NCBI GenBank assembly: GCA_024401745.1
Contig: JAKSKK010000009.1
Location: 1-62,890, forward strand
DNA length: 62,890 bases
Direction: 5' to 3'
From: Bacteroidales bacterium
GTDB lineage: Bacteria > Bacteroidota > Bacteroidia > Bacteroidales > UBA932
Made by a program: the position numbers and the translations under genes. This document shows, piece after piece, positions 17,143-24,184 of the stretch. The stretch's first letter is position 1, and the number at the start of each line of letters is the position of its first letter. The notes beneath the pieces were generated by a model that saw only the letters and a list, made by a program, of their open reading frames with translations, did not search any database and had not been told where the DNA came from.

Positions 17143-18558
17143 ATGTCTTTCATAAACGATGATTTCATGCTCGGTAACGAGACCGCAAAACGTCTCTTCC
17201 ATGAGCATGCCGAGTCTATGCCCATCATAGATTATCACTGCCACCTGAACCCCCAGCAGATTGCCGAGAACATCCAGTTCCGCGACATTACGCAGCTCTG
17301 GCTGGTAGACGGCCATTACGGCGACCATTACAAGTGGCGCGCGATGCGTGCAAACGGAGTACCTGAAGAGTATCTCACCGGCGGAGCCCACAGTGCATGG
17401 GAGACTTTCGAGAAATGGGCCGAGACCATGCCCTATACTATGCGCAACCCTCTGTATCACTGGTCTCACCTTGAACTCAGTCGCGTGTTCGGCATCGACA
17501 AGCTTCTCAGCCCCAAGACCGCCCGCGAAATATTCGAGGAATGCAACGCAAAGCTCGCTACGGAGGAGTTCCGCGGCCAGGCTCTCATAAAGAAGTTCAA
17601 CGTAAAGGTTGTCTGCACTACCGACGACCCCGCCGACGACCTGCGCTGGCACAGGATGATAGCCGAGAAGCCCTTCGGCGTGAAGGTCCTTCCTGCATGG
17701 CGTCCCGACAAGGCCATGGCAATCGAGAATCCCAAGGCTTACGTGGAGTACATTGAGAAGCTCGCCGAGGCGGCACAGACCGACATCATCACTTTCAGCG
17801 ACCTTATGGACGCTCTCCAGAAGCGTCACGACTTCTTCGCCTCCATGGGCTGCAAGCTCTCGGATCACGGCCTCGACACATTCTACGCCGCCGACTACAC
17901 CCAGGCAGAGATAGACGACATCTTCGCCAACACCATGGCAGGCTTCGAGCCTTCTGCCGACAAGCTCGTGAAGTTCCGCAGCGCAATGCTCTATGAGTTC
18001 GCGCGTATGGATGCGGAGTCCGGCTGGACCCAGCAGTTCCACGTGGGCGCCATCCGCAACAACAACACGAAGATGTTCAATCTCGTAGGCCCTGACACAG
18101 GATATGATGCCATACACGACCTGCAGTGCGCCGAGGCCGGTCACCGCTTCTTCGACCGTCTCACGCGAGAGGACAAGCTGGCCAAGACCATACTGTACTG
18201 CCTCAATCCCAAGGACAACGAGACCATGATCACCATGGCATACACCTTCAACGACGGCACATGCCCCGGCAAGATGCAGTTCGGCTCAGGCTGGTGGTTC
18301 CTCGACCAGGAGAGCGGCATGCGCAAGCAGATCAACGACCTCAGCGTGCTTGGCCTCCTCAGCCGTTTCGTGGGCATGCTCACCGACTCCCGCAGCTTCA
18401 TCAGCTATCCCAGGCACGAGTACTTCCGCCGCATCCTCTGCGACGTGATAGGAACTGACGTCGAGGCCGGCAAGCTTCCTGCTTCCGAGATCGAATGGCT
18501 CGGCAAGATGGTCGAGGACATCTCCTACAACAACGCAGACAAGTATTTCGGATTCTAG
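17143..18558 (+). CDS. uxaC: Glucuronate/galacturonate isomerase
   Basis: 471 residues, standard for UxaC. It isomerises D-galacturonate to D-tagaturonate (and glucuronate to fructuronate), the first step of the isomerase route. The amidohydrolase-like metal site is visible as DYHCHL near residue 30, and later QFHVGAIRNNN and a C-terminal PRHEYFRRILCDVIG segment are family hallmarks. It is cytoplasmic. One base separates its stop from the ATG of the pectin esterase gene, so enzyme and esterase are co-transcribed from the divergent control region shared with uxaB. Confidence 0.95.
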   Translation: MSFINDDFMLGNETAKRLFHEHAESMPIIDYHCHLNPQQIAENIQFRDITQLWLVDGHYGDHYKWRAMRANGVPEEYLTGGAHSAWETFEKWAETMPYTMRNPLYHWSHLELSRVFGIDKLLSPKTAREIFEECNAKLATEEFRGQALIKKFNVKVVCTTDDPADDLRWHRMIAEKPFGVKVLPAWRPDKAMAIENPKAYVEYIEKLAEAAQTDIITFSDLMDALQKRHDFFASMGCKLSDHGLDTFYAADYTQAEIDDIFANTMAGFEPSADKLVKFRSAMLYEFARMDAESGWTQQFHVGAIRNNNTKMFNLVGPDTGYDAIHDLQCAEAGHRFFDRLTREDKLAKTILYCLNPKDNETMITMAYTFNDGTCPGKMQFGSGWWFLDQESGMRKQINDLSVLGLLSRFVGMLTDSRSFISYPRHEYFRRILCDVIGTDVEAGKLPASEIEWLGKMVEDISYNNADKYFGF

Positions 18559-18559
18559 A

Positions 18560-20263
18560 ATGAAAAGATCTTCACTTTATCTGGCGAGCCTCGTGCTCGC
18601 CACTTTGTTTTGCCTGAGCGCTTCTGCCTCGGACAAAGTGACCATCCATCTGATGGGCGACAGCACCTGCGCACCCAAGGACCTCAGTAAGGGCTCTCCC
18701 GAGAGGGGCTGGGGCATGATGTTCCCCAACTTCCTCGACTCCGGCGCCACTGTAATCAACCATGCACGCAACGGCAGGAGCACCCGCAGCATCCAGCTGA
18801 ACGGGGAGTGGGATGCCATTCGCGAGTCCGTCGGTGCAGGGGACTACGTGTTCATACAGTATGGCCACAATGACGGCAAGGAGTCCGATCCCGACCGCTT
18901 TGCCGCTCCCTGGGGAGAATACCAGAAGAACTTGGAACTCTTCATTTCGACAGTTCGTGCCAAGGGTGCCGTTCCCGTCCTGCTTACCCCGGTGAGCAGG
19001 CGCTGGTTCAAGGCCGACACACTCGACATGCTTTCGCTTGGGGACTATCCGGCAGCGATGCGCGAGGTGGCCAAGAAGACCGGCACAGCCCTGCTCGACA
19101 TCTATCCTATGACGCAGGAATGGCTCTCGAAGCTTGGCGACGAAGCCTCCCGCCCGTACTATATGTACGACTGGAACCCTGAGAAGATAGACAACACCCA
19201 TACCCGCCCTGCGGGTGCCCGCAAGCTGGCAGGGTTCGTGGCTGAGGCCCTCAAGGCCGACGCTACTCCCGAGCTCGATCCCCTGAGGGAGCATCTTCTT
19301 GCAGAAGCACCCCGCTTTGTGGTTGCAAAAGACGGTACGGGCGACTTCTTCACCGTGCAGGAGGCCATTGACGCATGCCCCGACTACAGCCACGCCGGAA
19401 TCACCTCCATATATATCAAGTCTGGCGTCTACAGGGAGATGGTGACCATCCCGCACAACAAGTTCCGCCTGCATATCTATGGCGATGACCCTGAGACCAC
19501 TGTGATCAGCTGGGGGAAATACGCTACGCAGACCTGGCCTGACAGCGATGCCACCGTCGGCACCTCAGGCAGCGCGTCGATGTACATCCACTCAAGCTAC
19601 GTCACCATGGAGAACATCACCGTAGAGAACACGGCAGGAGAAGGAAAGGAGATAGGGCAGGCCGTCGCCCTTTTCACTGACGGAGACTTCCTCTTCTTCA
19701 GGAACTGCCGCCTTGTGGGCAATCAGGACACACTCTACACATACGGCCGCTACGGCAAAGAGGGGGGAGTGAAGCGCAACTACTACCTCGACTGCTACAT
19801 CGAGGGCACGACCGACTTCATCTTCGGCCCGTCTATCTGCTATTTCGAGAACTGCACCCTGCACTCGAAGAAGAACAGCTACGTTACCGCGGCTTCAACC
19901 TTCGAAGGGCAGAAATACGGCTACGTCTTCGTGAACTGCCGCCTTACCGCCGCCCCTGGCATAGACAAGGTCTATCTTGGCCGCCCCTGGGGAGCATACG
20001 CGAAGACCGTGTTCATCAAGTGCGAACTTGGCGGCCACATAGTTGCCGACGGCTGGCATAACTGGAACAAGCCTGGCAAGCCAGTCACTGAGAAGTGTGC
20101 CTACTATGCTGAATACCAGAACTATGGCCCGGGTGCAGCACCCAGGTCGCGCGTAAAATGGTCTCACCAGCTTACCGCGAAGCAAGCTGGTGAGTATACA
20201 TTTGAAAAGGTGATGTATCAGGCCCAGGACGGGATAGTCTGGGACCCGTACGACAATCAGTAG
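18560..20263 (+). CDS. Two-domain pectin esterase: SGNH (CE12-like) acetylesterase fused to CE8 pectin methylesterase
   Basis: 567 residues with a signal peptide (to about residue 23). Residues 25-235 form an SGNH hydrolase like rhamnogalacturonan acetylesterases: GDSTCA (Ser), NGRST (Gly block), GHNDGK (Asn) and DNTHTRPAG (Asp/His). Residues about 252-560 form a right-handed beta-helix pectin methylesterase (CE8): FVVAKDGTGDFFTVQEAIDA at the start, GNQDTLY, the catalytic Asp in TTDFIFG, and LGRPWGAYA with the substrate-binding Arg. It would strip acetyl and methyl groups from pectin before lyase or hydrolase attack, in the periplasm or on the cell surface. Fusions of these two activities occur in Bacteroidota. 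It is co-transcribed with uxaC; its stop abuts the stop of the convergent DUF4861 gene. Confidence 0.92.
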   Translation: MKRSSLYLASLVLATLFCLSASASDKVTIHLMGDSTCAPKDLSKGSPERGWGMMFPNFLDSGATVINHARNGRSTRSIQLNGEWDAIRESVGAGDYVFIQYGHNDGKESDPDRFAAPWGEYQKNLELFISTVRAKGAVPVLLTPVSRRWFKADTLDMLSLGDYPAAMREVAKKTGTALLDIYPMTQEWLSKLGDEASRPYYMYDWNPEKIDNTHTRPAGARKLAGFVAEALKADATPELDPLREHLLAEAPRFVVAKDGTGDFFTVQEAIDACPDYSHAGITSIYIKSGVYREMVTIPHNKFRLHIYGDDPETTVISWGKYATQTWPDSDATVGTSGSASMYIHSSYVTMENITVENTAGEGKEIGQAVALFTDGDFLFFRNCRLVGNQDTLYTYGRYGKEGGVKRNYYLDCYIEGTTDFIFGPSICYFENCTLHSKKNSYVTAASTFEGQKYGYVFVNCRLTAAPGIDKVYLGRPWGAYAKTVFIKCELGGHIVADGWHNWNKPGKPVTEKCAYYAEYQNYGPGAAPRSRVKWSHQLTAKQAGEYTFEKVMYQAQDGIVWDPYDNQ

Positions 20264-21130
20264 CTAAAGACTCTTTACAAGCTCGAACCAATCGTTCGAG
20301 CTTTTTATATCGCCTTTGCTCCAGCATGAGCCGAAGTAGTAGGTGACGGTCTGGCCGGACACGATCTGGCGTCCTACTATGGCATGCTCGTCGCCCTTCG
20401 ACATTCCTGCTGTCTCTGCTTCGGGCATATAGACTGCAACTCCGATCATTCCATCTTCAGGCTCGTTGCTCTGGTCTGAGGCATGTTCCCAGATGGCGTA
20501 GCGGTCTTTGCCGTTCCACTCGGTCTCAATGGTCTCGAGGGCAGCGTGCCTGTTGATGCCGGCAACCATCCAGAGAGAGTCGACTCCTTCGCCGTTGAAG
20601 GTGTAGGTGTCTTCGCATTTGAAGAAGTAGGTGTCGGGGGTGACGGTTATCTTCTTGTCAAGTGCGATGGTCACGCCTTCGGCCTGCCACTCGGGGTAGT
20701 GCAGCATGAAGGCTACCTTCTCCGGACCTTCCTCAAGAATCTCGTAGCTGCGGTAGTTGGTTGCAGGATACTGGATGCGGTTCTCCACCAGTAGGGCAGA
20801 GGCTCCGCCGCCGAGGCTGACGGCAACCTTGTAGCAGTCCTTTCCACCATGGTCGTGATGGTAGTAGGACTCGTTGCCTTCCTCTGAGAAATGGCGGTAC
20901 CATTCATTAGCTACCAGTGCACCGGGCAGTTTGACCCAGATGTCCACGCCGGGCGAAGTGGGATTGCCCTCAAGGGCCTGTCCGTAGATGCGTCCGCATA
21001 CGAGGTTGTTCTCGAAGACGAAGTCGTCGGCCCTTTCGGGGACGTAGCGGGCCATTACTCTGGGCTTCTGCGGAGCCTGTGAGCAGGCTGCAAGTGCAAG
21101 CAGCGCTGCAAGGACAAGTGCTCTTTTCAT
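20264..21130 (-). CDS. DUF4861-family lipoprotein of the pectin locus
   Basis: 288 residues. The start is the ATG at 21130, giving a lipoprotein signal (MKRALVLAALLALAACS). The mature protein is beta-rich with many Trp/Tyr/His (YYHHDHGGKDCYKVAVSLGG), consistent with the DUF4861 family common in pectin and ulvan loci of Bacteroidota. No activity is established from the sequence. It begins one base after the kduI stop and is the last gene of the GH105-kduD-kduI unit. Its final codons contain the terminator of the opposing esterase gene. A carbohydrate-processing or binding role is inferred from context only. Confidence 0.8.
   Translation of the reverse strand: MKRALVLAALLALAACSQAPQKPRVMARYVPERADDFVFENNLVCGRIYGQALEGNPTSPGVDIWVKLPGALVANEWYRHFSEEGNESYYHHDHGGKDCYKVAVSLGGGASALLVENRIQYPATNYRSYEILEEGPEKVAFMLHYPEWQAEGVTIALDKKITVTPDTYFFKCEDTYTFNGEGVDSLWMVAGINRHAALETIETEWNGKDRYAIWEHASDQSNEPEDGMIGVAVYMPEAETAGMSKGDEHAIVGRQIVSGQTVTYYFGSCWSKGDIKSSNDWFELVKSL
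20279..20303 (+). terminator. Rho-independent terminator for the uxaC-esterase operon
   Basis: Perfect 10-bp stem AAGCTCGAAC (20279-20288) and GTTCGAGCTT (20294-20303) with a five-base loop, followed by further T residues. It starts 16 bases after the esterase stop and lies wholly inside the 3' coding end of the convergent DUF4861 gene. Confidence 0.85.
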
Positions 21131-21131
21131 A

Positions 21132-21977
21132 TTATCTGAGGTCTGGCGTTGCAACCCAATCCATGTCGTTGTAGTCGTCGTTCTCGCCGCACATGCCCCA
21201 GATGAAGGTATAGTTGCGGGTTGCGCATGCGCTGTGGATGCTCCACTGCGGGCTGATCACTGCCTGCTCGTTGTGCATCCAGATGTGGCGCGTCTCCTGA
21301 GGCTCGCCCATGAAGTGGCATACGGCGTCCTTCTCGGGAACCTCGAAGTAGAAGTATACCTCCATCCTGCGGTTGTGGGTGTGAGCGGGCATGGTGTTCC
21401 AGGTGCTGCCCGGAGCGAGCTCGGTCATGCCCATCTGCAGCTGGCAGCAGGGAACGACTTCCTTGACGAGAAGGCGGTTGATAGTGCGCTCGTTGGCCTC
21501 CTCGAGGCTTCCGCAATGCATCACGACTGCATCCTTCTTGCTGACCTTCTTCACGCCGGTCTCCTTGTGGGCGGTGGCTGAGCAGAAGTAGAAGTGTGCC
21601 GGAGCGGCAGGATCGTCGCTCTTGAATGTCACATGGCGGTTACCGCGGCCGATGTATATGGCCTCCTTGTATTCAAGGTGATACTCCTCCTCGCCGACGA
21701 TTACGGAACCTGCGCCTCCGACGTTGAAGATTCCGAGTTCGCGGCGCTGGGTGAAATACTCTGCGCGCAGAATCTCGGGAGCTTCGAGCGTGAGGGGCTC
21801 GGTTGCGGGTACGGCTCCGCCGGCGATGATGCGGTCGAACATGGAGTAGACCATGTTGATCTCGTCGGGTACCATCACGTTCTCTACCAGATACTCCTGG
21901 CGGATGCGCTGGGTATCATAGTTCTTTGCGTCAACATTGCTTGACGCCTGTCTTACTGTACAGTTGATCTTTGCCAT
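21132..21977 (-). CDS. kduI: 5-keto-4-deoxyuronate isomerase
   Basis: 281 residues from the ATG at 21977; an upstream extension in the same frame is coded by a repeat element and is rejected. KduI isomerises 5-keto-4-deoxyuronate, formed from unsaturated galacturonate, to 2,5-diketo-3-deoxygluconate. The cupin metal site shows as MPAHTHNRRMEVYFYFEV, with the downstream His in a QWSIHSACATRNYTF stretch; these match the family well. It follows kduD with a 145-base spacer filled by an inverted-repeat element, and is followed one base later by the DUF4861 gene. It acts in the cytoplasm on products of PL1 and GH105. Confidence 0.95.
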   Translation of the reverse strand: MAKINCTVRQASSNVDAKNYDTQRIRQEYLVENVMVPDEINMVYSMFDRIIAGGAVPATEPLTLEAPEILRAEYFTQRRELGIFNVGGAGSVIVGEEEYHLEYKEAIYIGRGNRHVTFKSDDPAAPAHFYFCSATAHKETGVKKVSKKDAVVMHCGSLEEANERTINRLLVKEVVPCCQLQMGMTELAPGSTWNTMPAHTHNRRMEVYFYFEVPEKDAVCHFMGEPQETRHIWMHNEQAVISPQWSIHSACATRNYTFIWGMCGENDDYNDMDWVATPDLR

Positions 21978-21991
21978 AATATTGTTTTTGT

Positions 21992-22111
21992 GGCTGGTGG
22001 GCCTCCCAGCAAAACTGTGCCACCCTCGGCGGCATAAGAGGGGGGACCACGCAGCGAAGCGGAGTGGTGGGGTCGAGCGAAGCGAGACGTTTTGCGGGAG
22101 GCCCACCAGCC
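21992..22111. repeat. 120-base inverted-repeat element in the kduI-kduD spacer (copy 2)
   Basis: Perfect 16-base arms (21992-22007 and 22096-22111; GGCTGGTGGGCCTCCC and its complement) are extended by a further 7 bp (GCAAAAC/GTTTTGC) after one bulged base. The 36-base core at 22040-22075, containing GCAGCGAAGCGGA, is shared with the element inside uxaA. It has no coding potential of its own and sits between two genes of the same operon, so its transcript would fold into a long hairpin. Confidence 0.85.
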
Positions 22112-22122
22112 GCAGAATTATA

Positions 22123-22926
22123 CTATTTGGGTTGTTTTCCGATGTAAGCGAGGATACCGCCGTCTACGTAAAGGATGTGCCCGTTGACCGCGTCTGACGC
22201 ATGCGATGCCAGGAACACGGCAGGGCCGCCGAGTTCTGCGGGATCGAGCCAGCGTCCTGCGGGAGTCTTTGCGCAGATGAACGAGTCGAAGGGGTGACGG
22301 CTTCCGTCGGGCTGAGTCTCACGGAGAGGGGCAGTCTGGGGCGTGGCGATGTATCCCGGACCTATGCCGTTGCACTGGATGTTGTACTCGCCGTACTCGG
22401 AGCAGATGTTGCGTGTTAGCATCTTCAGGCCGCCCTTTGCAGCTGCGTACGCTGACACGGTCTCGCGTCCAAGCTCGCTCATCATCGAGCAGATGTTTAT
22501 GATCTTGCCCTCGCGACGCTCCATCATCTCAGGCAGAACTGCGCTGGACACGATGTAGGGAGCGACGAGGTCGACGTCTATCACTGCCTGGAACTCGCTG
22601 CGCTTCATCTCGTGCATGGGGATGCGCTTGATGATGCCGGCGTTGTTCACCAGGATGTCGATCTGGCCGACTTCTTCGTGGATGCGTTCCACGAGAGCCT
22701 TGACGTCATCTTCCTTGGTCACGTCGCATACATAGCCGGTGACGTTGGTGATGCCCGCCTCCTTGTAGTTGTCAAGTCCGCGCTGGAGGGCGGCTTCGTT
22801 GATGTCGTTGAAAATGATGTGATTGATTCCGGCGGCAACGAATGCTTTCGCAATGTTGAAACCGATACCATAGGATGCGCCGGTGATCCAGGCGTTCTTT
22901 CCTTCAAGTGAGAATGGATTAGTCAT
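22123..22926 (-). CDS. kduD: 2-dehydro-3-deoxy-D-gluconate 5-dehydrogenase (short-chain dehydrogenase)
   Basis: 267 residues. It reduces 2,5-diketo-3-deoxygluconate to KDG with NADH, the step after KduI. Classical SDR motifs are present: TGASYGIG nucleotide loop (about 16-23), NNAG (about 93-96), a Ser in ICSMMSELG and the YAAAK catalytic Tyr/Lys pair (about 161-165). Many SDRs look alike; the kduI neighbour and the pectin locus make KduD the clear choice. It begins nine bases after GH105 and belongs to the same transcript. Confidence 0.9.
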   Translation of the reverse strand: MTNPFSLEGKNAWITGASYGIGFNIAKAFVAAGINHIIFNDINEAALQRGLDNYKEAGITNVTGYVCDVTKEDDVKALVERIHEEVGQIDILVNNAGIIKRIPMHEMKRSEFQAVIDVDLVAPYIVSSAVLPEMMERREGKIINICSMMSELGRETVSAYAAAKGGLKMLTRNICSEYGEYNIQCNGIGPGYIATPQTAPLRETQPDGSRHPFDSFICAKTPAGRWLDPAELGGPAVFLASHASDAVNGHILYVDGGILAYIGKQPK

Positions 22927-22935
22927 ATCTTTCCT

Positions 22936-24117
22936 TTATAGTTTTTCGTATTCGAGTGATGCCCAGATGAAAGGCCCGACTCCCTTCGGGTCATTGTCGC
23001 GTATGGGTTCGCTGAGGTAGTAGGCGAAGTCGCCCATGCGGTTCTGCTTGCCGCCCAGCCCGCCTACCGAGCAGCATTGTGTGATGCTGATGCGGCCCTC
23101 GTCGTCGCGGACGATGAACTTGCTCAGCATATACTCGTAGATGCCCTTGGCGTAGGGGAGGAGGCTGCCGTCGAGGTAGCCCATGCGTATTCCCTTGAGG
23201 TAGGTGTAGCAGAACATTGCCGTGCAGGTTGACTCGATGTAGTTACCTTCCCTGCCGGGCTGGTCGAGTACCTGGTACCAGGCGCCTCCGGGAACGTCAG
23301 TGTACTGCGGGAGAACGGCGCAGATGTCCTTCAGGATATCTATCAGGGTGCCCCTGCCCTCGTATCCCTCCGGGAGGAAGTCCAGAACGTCCAGCAGAGC
23401 CATGCAGTACCATCCGAGGGCACGGCCCCAGCAGTGTGCGCTCCGGCCGTTTTCCGGATCGGCCCAGGGCTGGCTGTGAGTCTCGTCCCATGCGTGGCGC
23501 ATGAGCCCTGTGGCAGGGTCGTAGCAATGCTCGCGGGCCCTGACGAACTCGTTCACTATGTCGTCGTAGGCTGCGGCCTTGTCCTCCTCGGGGAAGTAGC
23601 GTGAGACGTACTCCACGTAGAATGGTTCGGCCATGTACACACCGTCGAGCCATATCTGCCAGGGATAGTCCTTCTTGTGCCAGAAGGCGCCGTCGGAGGT
23701 GCGGGGATGCCCGTCTATCTGGCTCTTCACCAGGTCCATGGCCTTGCGGTACTTCTCCTTGCCCGTCCGGTCGTACAGGTAGAACAGGGTCTTTGCAGGG
23801 CAGATATGGTCGGTGCTGTATCTGTCGACCTTGTAGGTGAGTATGCTGCCGTCTTCCTGGACTATGGCGTCATACCAGGCCTCGGCGTACGAGAAGATGT
23901 CTTCTGAGCCGTATGCCTTGTGCACGTCGAGGTATGAGCGCAGTTCCAGACCAGGAGTGTAGTTCCATTTGAGCTTGCCCTCGAGGAAGTCGAGATATGT
24001 GGCGTCCGGGCAGCGGAACATCTGGCTGCGTACCATCTGCTCGGAGAGCCTGGCAGCGGGACTGCAGGCGCAGAGGAGCATGGTCAGCGTCAGTATCAGC
24101 GGGGCTGTTCTTCGCAT
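22936..24117 (-). CDS. GH105-type unsaturated uronyl hydrolase, lipoprotein
   Basis: 393 residues from the ATG at 24117; the frame runs further upstream but the added residues are coded by the terminator and promoter and lack sense. The N-terminus is a lipoprotein signal (MRRTAPLILTLTMLLCACS). The (alpha/alpha)6-barrel features of GH105/YteR are visible: HPRTSDGAFWHKKDYPWQIW, DETHSQPW and HCWGRALGWYCMALLD, the last carrying the W-R-GW signature. It hydrolyses the unsaturated uronic acid at the non-reducing end of lyase products, giving the substrate of the KduI branch. GH88 is the close alternative but is less likely in a pectin locus. A possible leaderless promoter precedes it, separating it from the large lipoprotein gene upstream. 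Confidence 0.88.
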   Translation of the reverse strand: MRRTAPLILTLTMLLCACSPAARLSEQMVRSQMFRCPDATYLDFLEGKLKWNYTPGLELRSYLDVHKAYGSEDIFSYAEAWYDAIVQEDGSILTYKVDRYSTDHICPAKTLFYLYDRTGKEKYRKAMDLVKSQIDGHPRTSDGAFWHKKDYPWQIWLDGVYMAEPFYVEYVSRYFPEEDKAAAYDDIVNEFVRAREHCYDPATGLMRHAWDETHSQPWADPENGRSAHCWGRALGWYCMALLDVLDFLPEGYEGRGTLIDILKDICAVLPQYTDVPGGAWYQVLDQPGREGNYIESTCTAMFCYTYLKGIRMGYLDGSLLPYAKGIYEYMLSKFIVRDDEGRISITQCCSVGGLGGKQNRMGDFAYYLSEPIRDNDPKGVGPFIWASLEYEKL

Positions 24118-24123
24118 ATCGTA

Positions 24124-24131
24124 CAAATTTA
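24124..24131 (-). promoter_or_regulatory. Candidate -7 element (TAAATTTG) for the GH105-kduD-kduI unit
   Basis: TAnnTTTG match ending six bases before the GH105 ATG, the same spacing as at the phosphatase gene, suggesting leaderless transcription. It lies directly downstream of the terminator of the preceding gene. Confidence 0.45.
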
Positions 24132-24136
24132 CTAAT

Positions 24137-24166
24137 AAAAGACCGAAAGTTGTCTTCCGGTCTTTT
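24137..24166 (-). terminator. Terminator after the 1799-residue lipoprotein gene
   Basis: AAAAGACCG (24137-24145) pairs with CGGTCTTTT (24158-24166), with a further partial inner pairing AAG/CTT. On the minus strand the stem is followed by TTTTATTAG-type sequence. It ends 19 bases after the stop of the large lipoprotein gene. Confidence 0.7.
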
Positions 24167-24184
24167 ATCATTTTGAAACAAATC

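Noticed and set aside
21978-22122. Riboswitch or attenuator in the kduD-kduI spacer
   Set aside because: The structure is a long, nearly perfect inverted repeat whose core recurs inside uxaA, fitting an interspersed repeat better than a ligand-binding RNA; no known riboswitch pattern was recognised.
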